A DNA stretch of 64,000 nt. It comes from Paraphysomonas bandaiensis. Its lineage: Eukaryota; Chrysophyceae. The stretch is taken from NCBI GenBank assembly GCA_965644295.1, contig CBFFRP010000457.1:62001-126000 (forward strand), given 5' to 3'. Positions within the stretch are counted from its first letter, which is position 1. Every line of letters starts with the position of its first letter. The position numbers were made by a program, and so were the translations under genes. Below are positions 11,911-22,681 of this stretch, piece by piece. Below the pieces are notes generated by a model, which was not told where the DNA came from, searched no databases, and saw only the letters and a list, made by a program, of their open reading frames with translations.

Positions 11911-14848
11911 TTAGAGAGTAGCGTCATTCGAAACGTCAGTGACATTCCATACAGCTCCGGATTCAGAATTGCAAGAAATTCGACCCTTAGATTCATTGAA
12001 TTGAGATATTATGCCTTGCAGCACCGATACAGTGATTGGCTTATGAATCACAGACGTTGCCCCATGCGCCATAAAAAAATCAACGTCTGATTTCAATACA
12101 TTCCCAGTGACACCAATAATTGGAATATTGCAGCCCGAATCGCGAAGTAATTGGGTCGCTGAGGGACCATTTAAGCGTGGCATTTCAAAATCCATCAAAA
12201 TAAGGTCTATAACTGGACTTCCTATAGCTTTATATTCCTCCATTTTATCAATACACATTCTTCCATCCTCCGCTTCATAGCACTCGTACCCTGAATGTTT
12301 CAAAAGACGACAAACAACTTTTCTAGTTGATGCCGCATCATCCACAACAAGTATACGCTGCACAGTTCGAATTTCCTCGACTTCAGAATTTACATCAGCA
12401 GCAGGGTCCGTCCTACAGAGCCACCCTCCATTAGAATCTGGATGTGGAGAAATTTCCTTCGCTTTATCCATTGTATCTAAATGGTGTGCAATAGTTGGGG
12501 ACTCAAAAGCTGGTAGCTCAATCCTAAAAGTTGAACCCTTATCAACCCCATCTGAGTGGGCGGTCAAGCACCCATGATGCAAATCTATCACTCCTTTGGA
12601 TATCCACAAGCCTAAACCCGAGCCACCTCCGGCCTGAAGTTGGTTGGCGTTGAACTGAACACCTTCTTGAAATAGATGTTGCATCTGTTCTGGAGACATG
12701 CCTGTAATCAATTTATCAGTATTGTACATACACCAAATTCAGTTCACGCACCTGCTCCGGTATCTGTGATCACCACCACGAAAGCTCCAGCACGCGGATA
12801 ATTAATATTGTTATCATCCGCAGATACGATAGCTGTGCTATTTTCCAAACCTTTTTCATCCCAATATGCTGTTACAATTACAGAACCATCTTTTCGGGTG
12901 AATTTGATGGCGTTGGATACAACATTCCTGATTACTTGCGCTATCTTAATTGGGTCTACGTAAGCAACCAAGCGTATTAATTTTTCAGCCCTTTCTTGAG
13001 ACAACGCAAGTGCACTGCGATGCACCTCTAGATCCATCTCTAAAGCGACACCGGCCTGTCTGGCCTGGACCACAAAAGGTTTTACAGAGTTGGATACAAT
13101 ATCCCAGAAATCCACTATTTCGTTCTCCATGTTCAGGGCACCAATCGATATTTTGTCGTAGTTTATAAGGTCGTTCAGCACGACAATAGCTGTATCCGAG
13201 CTTTCTTCAATCTCCAAAATTAGGCCTGCCCATTCCTTTAACCTCGCCTCCACGTCAACAGGAGTACTTGCCGTATTTGCAAGAGCCAGCATTTCAGAAT
13301 GCAATAGCTTCAGTCCAAGATGGACAGTATTCATAGGAGTTCGAATCTCGTGACTTATAAACCGAACAAATAATCGTTTGGTATTGATTACAAGCTCTTT
13401 CCGAAGTGCTTGCCTATTCATCAAGCAATCATAAAGAAAGAATATAGCGGAAGTAAGGACAATAATTGACACCGCTATAATACATGCATACAGAGGAGCC
13501 TGAGTACGAAATTGATTAACAAAATCGTCAGTTGGATAGAGGCTAATAGCGTATTTCACAGACCCATTAAAATAAGTTATTTGAAACTCCCGGCCTAGGG
13601 GATCGTATTTTCGATCATGTAGATCTTTGCTCCCTCGAAATTTTACTTTCCCGTTATCAATTCGAAACGTGTACGCATCCGTGGTTGTTGATAACACCGC
13701 GTCCACGCCAGACACGTAATCCGGTATAGCATTCTCAAGAATAGTGTCCCAATTATGCACAGTATAGGTAAAACCTACTAGGTTTCCACCGGCACGGCTT
13801 GGCGCGACAGGATGTATTATGAGAACTGCCGGTCGAAAATCAAGGTCTTGAACCAAATGAATGATATCTGTAATTGATGTGCAAGCCTCACCCCTACCGC
13901 CAGCATGGAAGCAGTCAATCATAAAATCTACAGCGTTTATACGTGCCAGCTGTGAGTATATATTGAACATGATGGCGAGTTCATTAGTGGCAAGGTTGCC
14001 AATTTGCAATACTGGACCTAAAATATTGTATTTCCCCTCATTCGACCCTTCGGTATCATGATAAATCTCGTATGTGGTGGCATTTCGTGAATATATCCCC
14101 TTCCCAAATTCATGTATGCCTAAGTGACCATAGCCTTGTTCCTCGTAGAAATTATACGCAAAGGCTTCAAACGATGAGACTTGATCTATAGCACGATCAT
14201 GAACGAAAAAGTCAATTTGTATACCACGGAAAAAATACAGCGTCATTGTAGGCACAATATATATGAACGGGAACATAATGATACCTGGAGTAATAATGGG
14301 AACATAAGCCATGGATCGCATGTTAGCCATCTCAATTAATGGATCAGTGATGTTCAAAAAAGATCCCTAGGAAGGCATTATAAAGTTAAACTACAGAAAA
14401 TACGAAACACAGTAGCAGTATACAAAACACGGTATACAACACATATGAGTATACATCCATTCATATACATCCATCCATCCATCCATCCATATCACTCATA
14501 TGAACATTTTCTTACAATCGGGACTGTACAATTAGGCCAATTAGATAATTCAGGACACTGCATTCCTAACATACTTGCAACAGATAATAACGCTAATATT
14601 TTACTATATAAACTAGATAATGCTCCTCTTTCAAGTTGTTTTGCAATACTTGTAAATTGTGTAGATTCAATTTTTCCTTCTAGATTATATAAAAGTATAT
14701 ATGCTCCATATCCACATACAACAGCAGCGAGTATTAAACATATACATACTAAGCGTCTTAATAAATATAATTTACGTTCTGATGGATCAATTGTTGTAAT
14801 AAATTTATGTGTACGTGATGGATTTGTACTACCAGATAAAGAGGACAT
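11911..14848 (-). CDS. Hybrid sensor histidine kinase with CHASE-like sensor
   Basis: Exons (minus) 14848-14516, 14366-12752, 12701-11911; frame continuity and GT-AG sites give 912 residues. A short cytoplasmic tail leads to TM1 (about 33-54), a large extracytoplasmic domain (about 55-400) with a WPN-type step typical of CHASE-like sensors, and TM2 (about 403-424). A HisKA domain follows with the H-box FISHEIRTPMN (H450), then a HATPase domain with N-box (N596), G1 DTGAG (646-650) and G2 GGGSGLGL (674-681). The receiver has acidic pair D770/D771, phospho-acceptor D820, T848 and K870. Ligand binding outside should drive autophosphorylation of H450 and transfer to D820, then presumably to an Hpt protein. 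All catalytic residues are present. The ligand is not predictable. Confidence 0.9.
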
Positions 14849-15633
14849 TGTTTGATGATTAGGAGTGTGTATATATATGTATGTATATATATGGAGGTTA
14901 GTGCTATTAAAGTAATGAGAGTTATGCATACATACATACATACATACATACATACACATACATACATACATACGTGATGTTTGTGCGTCAATTTTAGGGA
15001 AGTAGTGTATGGTAATCGTACTTTAAAATCACTAATTTTTCGATCAAATTTTCTATATTCTGAACCATTCCTTATAACAAATAGTCCAATTTTCTAAAAT
15101 TTAAGGAAAATTGATTAAAAAAATCCACAAAATTTATATATTCTTTTGAAAGCGTATTACGGCGTTGTATGGAACAAAGGAGGGGAAAAGTACAGCTGTA
15201 TATCTGTATATACAGAAGAAATATACTGCGAAATTGTATGTTATATAAACTGCTGTTAAGGAAGTAAAAACATAGGAAATATAGATAATATTTTCCTAAA
15301 ATACCTGGATTTCTTACGACATAATACACAATCATATAAAAATACGGATACATTAGCTCTACAGCATATTCCATACTTTACCAGACGTACATGCATCATC
15401 ATAATTACAATAACCAGCCAGCGGCATTGTCTAAGTATATGATCATAGCATTAAACAAGGGTGATAGTTCACACACTCGAGAACATTTCAGATAGTTGTT
15501 TACCTTCACTTGATATTGATACACTTGTGTCTTATCTATTCTATACATACATACACACACACGTACAGGCACACACTCATACATACATACATACATACAC
15601 ACATCTTCTAATCGTTACTCTTATATAACAAAT
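14849..15633. other. Intergenic, short tetranucleotide runs
   Basis: Contains (TACA)-type runs at about 14926-14972 and 15575-15600 and AT-rich sequence. It should hold the promoters of the divergent histidine kinase and MoaD-like genes. No coding frame is supported. Confidence 0.4.
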
Positions 15634-15879
15634 ATGCTTATAAATATTAAATTCTTTGCATCTGCTCGTGAAGTTGTTGGTATACATTCTCTATCTCTTG
15701 ATGTAGAAGCAGACTGTGATACTGATACACTGCGTAATATTTTATTAGAGAAGTTTCCTCAATTAACTGATAGTATAAATGAGATATCCATTGCAGTCAA
15801 CAAGAAATATATACAGGGGGTACAAGTGTTACAACCTAATGATGAGATAGCACTTATCCCTCCAATATCTGGGGGGTGA
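15634..15879 (+). CDS. MOCS2A: Molybdopterin synthase small subunit (MOCS2A/MoaD)
   Basis: A single-exon 81-residue protein of the normal MoaD length. It starts with the ubiquitin-like strand MLINIKFFASARE, has the conserved NDEIALIPPISGG end, and terminates exactly in Gly-Gly. In this family the C-terminal glycine is activated by the MOCS3/MoeB-type enzyme to a thiocarboxylate, which supplies sulfur to cyclic pyranopterin monophosphate inside the MoaD-MoaE heterotetramer. The ATG at 15634 is the only sensible start. The partner large subunit is not in the window. In some eukaryotes both subunits come from one bicistronic mRNA; here no MoaE-like frame follows. Confidence 0.92.
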   Translation: MLINIKFFASAREVVGIHSLSLDVEADCDTDTLRNILLEKFPQLTDSINEISIAVNKKYIQGVQVLQPNDEIALIPPISGG

Positions 15880-16068
15880 ATTGCACACGTACACAGTGAT
15901 CGATCATACGATCGTTCTGTTACTGGATATTCTGCTAAGTAATAATTTCTAATATTTGGCTCTAATTTTATTATTCTGATCCAGCATTATCATTTTTTTC
16001 AATTTCTTCTAATATTCATGTTGTCGCTTGACGAGCCAGTGTGTAGAGAAGTATGTAGCGACTACGGG
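15880..16068. other. 3' flank of the MoaD-like gene
   Basis: AT-rich, nothing recognised apart from the start of the repeat pair that follows. Confidence 0.3.
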
Positions 16069-16370
16069 CAGGGCTAGGAAACAATATATTGCAATACTAT
16101 TGTTAGAGGGCGTTCCATCAATACTATTGATGGAGATTTTAAACAGGCCCAACAATACAATTGCAATATATTGTCAATAGATTGCAATATACTAGTATGA
16201 CTAATCAGTAAGCAAACCAGGGCTAGGAAACAATATATTGCACTATATTGTTAGATAGCGTTTCAACAATACTATTGATGGAGATTTTAAACAGGCTCAA
16301 CAATACAATTACAATATATTGCAATATATTAGTATGACAGTATACTATGACTAATCAGTAAGTAAACACA
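16069..16370. repeat. Tandem pair of CAATATATTG-family elements
   Basis: Two copies of about 150 bp (16069-16217 and 16218-16370) each begin cagggctaggaaacaatata. Each continues through a ctattgatggagattttaaa step and ends near tatgactaatcagtaag. The tandem arrangement suggests local duplication of one insertion. Confidence 0.75.
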
Positions 16371-16714
16371 TCCGTGATTCCATTTTTAGTATTAGTCATT
16401 AAGATCATATGGCAACCAAACCCACAACAGCTTATAGCTAATAAAAATCCACCTCGTTCTCATCCTCTGAGCCATCATCGCTGACGTCAACATCACCGTA
16501 TTTATCCAAAATTAATTCTTAGGCTGCTTAAACTTCCCCATGAGTAGGTCTACGTGCCGAATGAGAGGTCTAATGCCTTGGTCAGGTCTTGTCACAACTC
16601 CTTCCTTATTTCGCTTCTCTTTTTGCTACCGAGGAGTTCATTGACCGCGATGAGATGCACATCCAACTAGGTGCACACCTATATACTATTGAAAAGTTAT
16701 AACAGACGACAACT
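16371..16714. other. Low-information stretch, possible exon remnants (minus)
   Basis: On the minus strand short frames such as an acidic tail near 16440-16510 could be the C-terminus of the membrane-protein fragment upstream, but stop codons and absent splice signals prevent a model. Confidence 0.2.
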
Positions 16715-16936
16715 TTACTCAAACAAAGGTATTACCGGAATCATTTGCCAGCTTTCTGTTTGTAGCGCAGTTGTCCCCAATGCAAAACTCAACAATAATG
16801 CAAACAGTATCAGCATTAACCACTCTACCCACTCAAAAATGTCCGAAGGTTGGAAAACAAAAGCATCCATGGGACCATTGGTGAAGACAACCCGTAAATA
16901 CTTCTTCATGGAATCTTCCCACTCACCATCATACAT
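16715..16936 (-). pseudogene. Membrane-protein fragment, possibly ion-channel-like
   Basis: A 73-codon minus-strand frame has clear protein character: a charged, aromatic-rich segment with DAFVFQPSDIFEWVEW, followed by a strongly hydrophobic helix (LMLILFALLLSFALG). The arrangement recalls the S5 helix and its preceding linker in TRP-type channels, though I cannot confirm a family. The sequence upstream on the same strand is protein-like in another frame, and linking the two needs an indel, so I suspect a decayed gene. It could also be one exon of a gene I failed to assemble. Confidence 0.3.
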
Positions 16937-17807
16937 GTGACGATGTGTGGTTCTTCAAGTTGTTGTAGCCATTCGATATCTTCTGCACTCGTATGCGCCC
17001 ACAGACTTTTCATTCGTGCTTGTTTGGCTCACCTTCAACCGGACTCCACAAACAGCGGTAAATATCTCTACTTTTGTATGCATTCATCGTTCAGTTGTCT
17101 CTTCTTGTCACTATAGGATATATATACTATATTAAGAGAAGTACTGTACATACATGTGGAGAGGTCTAGAGTGCTGTTTGAGCTAACTATACATAAAAAA
17201 TAGAAAATAACATCAAAAATAGGCTTTTTCTTATTTTCCGGATATTTGTATACAGAGGCGTATATTTTGCACCATACAGTTAAGGATCTTCTCTTATATG
17301 ACTATCATGATATTGATTGCAATATATTGCAATAGTATTGTGAGCTCTATTAACAGAAACACTATTGATGGAATACTTGACCAGTCCACCAATCAATATA
17401 TCTTACAATGTATTGCAATTCAATATATTGTTTCCTAGCCCTGATTACTATCATGGCCTTATTTCGCATAATACTATTAACGACTGTTAATACGAAAGAA
17501 GTGGACAGCACTTCTCTAAATGATGCTGGTTATTGCTACCGCATATATGCAGTTATGTAGAGCAATAGATTTTACTATTAAGCGGACGCACATAGTTATT
17601 ATAATATCATACTGAATATTGGCAAATCTCCATTTTATATTGTATACTAACTTGGAACACTTTAGTGCACCTATATTAATGCAAGCAGTTGAATTTAACA
17701 TAACTACTCAACATTTAATTAGGAATACAGGTGCAGGTAGAGCGAATCCATCGGTCATGCCAGTTAAGGACCAGTACAGGACCAAGGGTCAGTACAGATT
17801 AAGGGCG
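16937..17807. other. Intergenic, one MITE-like copy
   Basis: Contains a CAATATATTG-family element in reverse orientation at about 17318-17444 (end motif 17421-17444). The rest is AT-rich with no supported gene. Confidence 0.4.
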
Positions 17808-18758
17808 TCACTTGGACAGCACAAAAGGTAGTGAGTCACTGGCACCGAAAGACAGCGCCACCAGGCCGAGGATCAACGAGTACAAGCATACGACTTCCAG
17901 GACAAGATCCAGCAGCTCGTCGTGGTCTTCCGGGTTCACCTCGTCAGGATCCCCTCCCTGAATAATGGCCTCTCGCTGCCGCGTGGCCTGTCTGTGCGAA
18001 ATGAAGCCTCTTACGCATAAGAATATTACAAGAAATATCACGGATGCGATAACAGCCGCCAGTACAAACTGCTTGTATATCAAATCCAAGCCATTCAAGA
18101 CAAGGTAAACAATTTGCGCCACCACACACATAGCCCATCCGACCACAAAAGCGACTAAATGGAGTCCATCCGATAATGATTTGCTGATGTTGCACACCAT
18201 CAAATGATTATAATAAGTAATGCTATTGATTTCTTCACTCTCATACCAATTGGTTGGTGTCATTTTTAAGTCCGTCGCTCTTTTCAAGTGCAAACTTGCG
18301 GGAAATATTAAGACGAGTGACAGAATAATCAAACCAAGGACTTCAAAACACAGGTAAAACCATTCCATGGAAGTCATGGGGTTTCTGAATCCAAATGATA
18401 TCAGAGCTGACACATAATATATCAATGCAGTTAACGAAACGACAGTGTAATACGCCACAGGATTGAATCTCTGAGCCACAGTTCCACTGATGGTACCCGC
18501 AATTGACTCGTTCCACATCTGGATAATAGCGTAGTCCACATTCAAAAACAGGCCAGCCAAAACACCAAGAACAAATATATCTCTACCACTGCTGTATCCC
18601 ATCACAATAAGGATGCATAAAACATTTATACATATGAGAACCAGGCAGGGTATTTGAATCCACCATGGTCTGAGAGCACGAGCGCCAATGGCATTGCCAT
18701 TGCCCCGTTCTCTGAGACATAAGCAACAAGCCAAACCACCATTATATACCGGCTCCAT
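17808..18758 (-). CDS. Seven-helix membrane protein of unknown function
   Basis: A single-exon 316-residue protein; the ATG at 18758 (MEPVYNGG) is the first in-frame methionine. I count seven hydrophobic segments, at roughly 35-54, 61-80, 101-121, 132-152, 198-222, 228-250 and 284-306. A Cys-rich N-terminal patch (CCLCLR) precedes the first helix, and an acidic loop (GGDPDEVNPEDHDE) precedes the last. The number of helices resembles a receptor or rhodopsin-like fold, but I see no retinal lysine motif, DRY or NPxxY motif, so no family is assigned. The gene looks intact. Confidence 0.7.
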   Translation of the reverse strand: MEPVYNGGLACCLCLRERGNGNAIGARALRPWWIQIPCLVLICINVLCILIVMGYSSGRDIFVLGVLAGLFLNVDYAIIQMWNESIAGTISGTVAQRFNPVAYYTVVSLTALIYYVSALISFGFRNPMTSMEWFYLCFEVLGLIILSLVLIFPASLHLKRATDLKMTPTNWYESEEINSITYYNHLMVCNISKSLSDGLHLVAFVVGWAMCVVAQIVYLVLNGLDLIYKQFVLAAVIASVIFLVIFLCVRGFISHRQATRQREAIIQGGDPDEVNPEDHDELLDLVLEVVCLYSLILGLVALSFGASDSLPFVLSK

Positions 18759-18840
18759 AGTTGTATGTTGATGCAAGTTGTTGTTTGGATATGATAGAGA
18801 CGATGCGTATCTATTTGTGGGTTATGTACAGGGAGAAGTC

Positions 18841-19157
18841 GAGGGTGGTGGTGGGTTGCCTACATCGATTTTATTGTTATAATCATCGTTTTTTTCATTG
18901 CAAAATCATCATTTTTTAAGATAAAAGTGACTTTTCATTGCAAAATCATCATTTTTTAAGATAAAAGTGACTTTTCATTGCAAAATCATCATTTTTTAAG
19001 ATAAAAGTGACTTTTCATTGCAAAATCATCATTTTTTAAGATAAAAGTGACTTTTCATTGCAAAATCATCATTTTTTAAGATAAAAGTGACTTTTCATTG
19101 AAAAAAACGATGAAATTGATTGAGAAAAAATTGATTTTACACGACACCCCCCCATAG
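18841..19157. repeat. Foldback element with five 40-bp tandem repeats
   Basis: The outer parts are inverted: a cgtttttttcattg-type segment near 18886-18900 is answered by its complement at 19096-19112, and G-rich/C-rich tips lie near 18843 and 19145. Five exact 40-bp units (18901-19100, unit starting caaaatcatcattttttaag) sit between. Shorter relatives lie at 47672-47818 and 48046-48177. Confidence 0.85.
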
Positions 19158-19414
19158 GGAAGTCCGTGGTTTGCTAAAAAACCTCCAGTTTTTTTCCACT
19201 GAAAAAAGTTAAGAAAAACAGACTTTTGCATGCAAATCCACAAGTTTTTATAACTACAAAGTGCTCAATCACTAAAAAAAAAAGAGAATCAAGATAATTC
19301 CTGGAATTCTCCTCTTGATCTAAAGATACCAAAAAAAAAGAACACTCTCGAAAATGCTGTACGTTGTAGTATAGTACGACTGCAGTATATAGTAGTCGTA
19401 TATTGTACTACGCA
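19158..19414. other. AT-rich spacer
   Basis: Poly-A and poly-T runs; nothing recognised. Confidence 0.3.
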
Positions 19415-19562
19415 TATCGGCATCTTTTGTATATTTTTGTTCATAAATGCCTCGTATATTGAGACAATAATTATCTGTATTCCAGCCGTAGTTGTATAGC
19501 AGTAATATACAGAATATTTGCTTCAATTTATTTCCGAAAAAATAAGATCCTATCTGCCGATA
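19415..19562 (+). repeat. 148-bp MITE family, copy 1
   Basis: Bounded by tatcggca and tgccgata. The body contains ttttgtatatttttgttc and a tttccgaaaaaataagat step. Three relatives of nearly the same length lie at 27061-27208 (minus), 40731-40877 (minus) and 48193-48340 (plus). Confidence 0.8.
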
Positions 19563-19693
19563 GCATCCAACAGTCGAGCTCGCAGTGCAGTGATTGCATT
19601 CCTAGAAGGACTCCCATACTATCAGCTTCAGATCTTAGTCATCTATAACTCAATTCTGCACGTATAGTATATATAACTTGTACCTATAGTAGT

Positions 19694-20287
19694 ATGGATG
19701 AGGCATTATTCGTGTGTCCTATCACCTATCAGATTATGGAGGATCCTGTACAAACAAGCAATGGACAAACTTTCGAACGAGCAGCAATACAAGAATGGCT
19801 ACGTAATCACAATACATGCCCTTTGACTAACATGGAGATTACCCGTGAATTGACTCCTAATATTGCATTGCGTGGTGTCATTGCCGCATACTTACAATCC
19901 ATCGCCCCCCCTATAGGGCCTGCACCGATCCCGACGGCAACACCAGCAGAAACAAATCTGGTTTGGCAAGAGAGCGTGATGGCGCATTGTCACGGTCGAG
20001 ATGTTAGAGACATCACTTTACTAAGTGGTCGATACAATATATTATTTCGGAATGGCAACCTCTATCCTCTATCCTACTCGCAGATTCGTTGGCGTTTAGA
20101 TGGAACCGATAAAAGGGGCATGTGTGAATTGCGGAATGTATCGGAGGTGTCCAAGAGGTGCTGGTTTTTTATCAATGTTACAGAAGATAGCTGCACTTTA
20201 CATATGCAATTTCAATGCTTGACGTGGTTCTCTTCGATTATTAAACTGGGGCAAGCCAGAGTCGATGTTGCAATTATCCGTTGCTGA
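19694..20287 (+). CDS. U-box domain protein, probable E3 ubiquitin ligase
   Basis: A single-exon 197-residue protein. The N-terminal U-box spans about 5-75: VCPITYQIMEDPV, the TFERAAIQEWL helix and CPLTNMEI are all in place, followed by the LRGVIAAYL helix. A proline-rich linker (76-90) leads to an unrecognised C-terminal domain of about 105 residues that is likely substrate-binding and includes FRNGNLYPLSYSQIRW. U-box proteins recruit E2-ubiquitin without zinc. The ATG at 19694 starts immediately before the domain. A second, much larger U-box gene lies at 55747-60792; outside the domain the two look unrelated. Confidence 0.85.
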   Translation: MDEALFVCPITYQIMEDPVQTSNGQTFERAAIQEWLRNHNTCPLTNMEITRELTPNIALRGVIAAYLQSIAPPIGPAPIPTATPAETNLVWQESVMAHCHGRDVRDITLLSGRYNILFRNGNLYPLSYSQIRWRLDGTDKRGMCELRNVSEVSKRCWFFINVTEDSCTLHMQFQCLTWFSSIIKLGQARVDVAIIRC

Positions 20288-20988
20288 AAACTCTAGCTAA
20301 TCAGGTATGCCCTTTAGAATAAGAAGAACACTTTAAAATAACGCTGCAGTAGTTTCATCATATGGAGTTGTGGGCGTTTTGAGTTGAAGAAGTAAAGCCC
20401 TTTTTAAGATTCACCAATTCACGTATACCCCTTATTAAATTATACGCGTGAATACTACATGATACAACCGAATAACAAATGACTGAATTATTATTAAACT
20501 ATATAAGATACTTGACTATACAAGATACGTTACTATTTGATTGATTCTAATGCTCCTTTCAACCGTGTCTTGCTGCTATACTATTTGGCTTTATTCCTTG
20601 GTGTGTGAAGTCTTTTATAATTTACACTCTAACTAATACGAAGTATATCTCTCATTGAATATTACATTTAGCTATAAATCTTAACTTGTAAGCGGATGAG
20701 TTCCAAGACTACCAGTTACAATATCTCCGACTCCGCTTCATCGGACAGAAGGACCACCCTTCGACGCTAAGAACTTTTCCAAATGTCAGAAGAAAAGCAG
20801 GGCCAGGTTCTATCACAAACCCAAAATAGTATGCATCCTAAACGACTAGAAACAAGTACAGTCTTAAACACTAGACGCTACCGTGCGTGAATATCACTGA
20901 GCAAAAGCAGTAAAAACACATTTCTTTAAAATTAAAGATATATATTAAAGATTTCTTTAAAACTTTCTTCGGTGCTAGTCAATCGTTT
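20288..20988. other. Intergenic with tail of a MULE remnant
   Basis: The last 100 bp or so (about 20870-20988) match, on the minus strand, sequence near 38230-38250 and 38630-38700. They are the continuation of the MULE remnant that the LTR element split. The rest shows no gene. Confidence 0.45.
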
Positions 20989-21571
20989 TGTAACGACTAC
21001 GGGTGATTGAGCCTCGCTATCATGACTAACATTGCTGGTCTTATCATCCCTGTCCATGTGCACAGGTGATGTGGGGTAGGATAGTCTTCTCACAACACTC
21101 TTCACTTAACTTCCTCTTCTTACTCTTTACTTCGCTACTTCTTAACTTTCAACTCAACTACGATATCAACTTTCACTATTATATCTAAAACTCCATATCC
21201 TTCTACCTATATCCCCATAGTTAATTCTAGAAGTAGTTTCCCCGCCATAAATAGCTAGTTTTCTACTTCCAGAAATAATCATATAGAAATCCCTTAACAT
21301 CCTGCTATCTACTCCTATATCATCCTACAGAATACCTACGTATACCATCATAATACTGTACGGGTTACCATGAACGTCCGTTACATCCGTATATACGGAT
21401 AGTCACGGTACACTCCAACCCTATATCTGGCCTTAATACTCGTATCTTCTAATCTAATCATAACTACCATCTACATCTCATCTCATACTACAACCTACAT
21501 CACTTCATCTTATTCTTCAGCCATAACAACCTCCTAAATCACCCATACTTGTCATACCCAATTTTGCTACA
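20989..21571 (-). repeat. 3' LTR of the retroelement
   Basis: 583 bp, matching the 5' LTR apart from a few substitutions and one short indel near 21300-21310. The purine tract adjoins its inner edge. It carries the same first codons of the Gag frame as the 5' LTR. Confidence 0.92.
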
Positions 21572-21661
21572 CTTCCCCCTAATCCAAGACCTGAATAGGT
21601 CCAACAACATAACCATCTGGCTTCATATTGACTACATGAACTCTCACAGATTCATCCTGTA

Positions 21662-22681
21662 TCATTGTCTTACACAGTACTGGTTAGGGTATTGGCTTAT
21701 CTTCCACACAGTATTGACCCTCCGTTCTTCCGTGATATTACCTTGATACACTGGATGTTCTGCTACCCGATGTCTCGTCTTAGCCATCCATTTCATTGTT
21801 TCTGCGTATGACTTTCCTTTCATGACAACAGGTATACCCTCTGGTGTTCTCACCACAAAGGCACGATGCTCTTTCAACTCCTTCACTTCCGCTCCTCCCC
21901 ATAAGCATGACGCCGTCATATTAGGTATCAGATCAAACTTACACTTCCATATACTCTGTATCGGATGTCCAGTCTTCAATTCTCCCAACATTTCACCATA
22001 ATACTCCACTCCGTCTATCCGCATACATAGATATACATACTTTGTCACTCGTTCCGGACATCTTCCTTGTCCTGTAGCTCCCATCACCAGGTATTGTTGA
22101 TCCCTTGGATACTCATGAACTTCTAAACCCATTTCCTCTGCTAGCCCTTCATGCATGAATGCTCCCTCTGATCCACCATCCACATGAATTGCCATCGGTA
22201 TTGTCTCTCCTCTTACAACCGATTCTCCACACCACCAAGTTAAAGTATCCATCCTTATCTTCATATCATCATGTTGTGCCGGTGACGTCATCGTATGTGC
22301 CACACTGACTTTTCTATTAGACACTTGCTGGTTTCCATCTTCTGACTTCACCGTCTCTAATCCTCTGGTTTCCTCTACCCTTTCCTTGGTCGGCTCTCCT
22401 ACGGTCCGTACATGATGTAAGACATTCATCATACTTTTCACCTGCTCTTCTTTCGCATCGGCTACCATTTGTACGAATTTTCTTTTCAACACATCTCCAA
22501 GTTCTTGCCACGCCTTGCTATTTTGCTTCATGACCTCAAATATCTTCTCTAAAGTCTTCGCCTCAAACTTGGCAAATTTCCATGGCTTATATCCGTTAAA
22601 CTCCGCACATTTCATATATGTCCCATCATCTTTCTTCCTATCATCTCTAAATGGACAAAAACGGTTCATATAAACTTCCAT
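21662..22681 (-). CDS. Retroviral-type aspartic protease polyprotein of the LTR element
   Basis: A 339-residue frame following Gag. The N-terminal part is basic and helical, with CPFRDD and MKCAEF that may hold a zinc site. At about 165-235 the pattern IHVDGGSEGAF, then a hydrophobic VMGATGQG flap-like step, resembles a retropepsin active site with Asp-Gly-Gly in place of the usual Asp-Ser/Thr-Gly. The start ATG at 22681 overlaps the end of the Gag frame by 16 nt in the -1 frame, so it may be reached by -1 frameshifting or reinitiation. A stop lies just upstream in its own frame. No polymerase domain follows. The protease call rests on one motif. Confidence 0.5.
   Translation of the reverse strand: MEVYMNRFCPFRDDRKKDDGTYMKCAEFNGYKPWKFAKFEAKTLEKIFEVMKQNSKAWQELGDVLKRKFVQMVADAKEEQVKSMMNVLHHVRTVGEPTKERVEETRGLETVKSEDGNQQVSNRKVSVAHTMTSPAQHDDMKIRMDTLTWWCGESVVRGETIPMAIHVDGGSEGAFMHEGLAEEMGLEVHEYPRDQQYLVMGATGQGRCPERVTKYVYLCMRIDGVEYYGEMLGELKTGHPIQSIWKCKFDLIPNMTASCLWGGAEVKELKEHRAFVVRTPEGIPVVMKGKSYAETMKWMAKTRHRVAEHPVYQGNITEERRVNTVWKISQYPNQYCVRQ

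Noticed and set aside
14849-14971. N-terminal extension of the histidine kinase
   Set aside because: The upstream in-frame sequence is TACA-repeat translation; the ATG at 14848 is followed by normal protein sequence.
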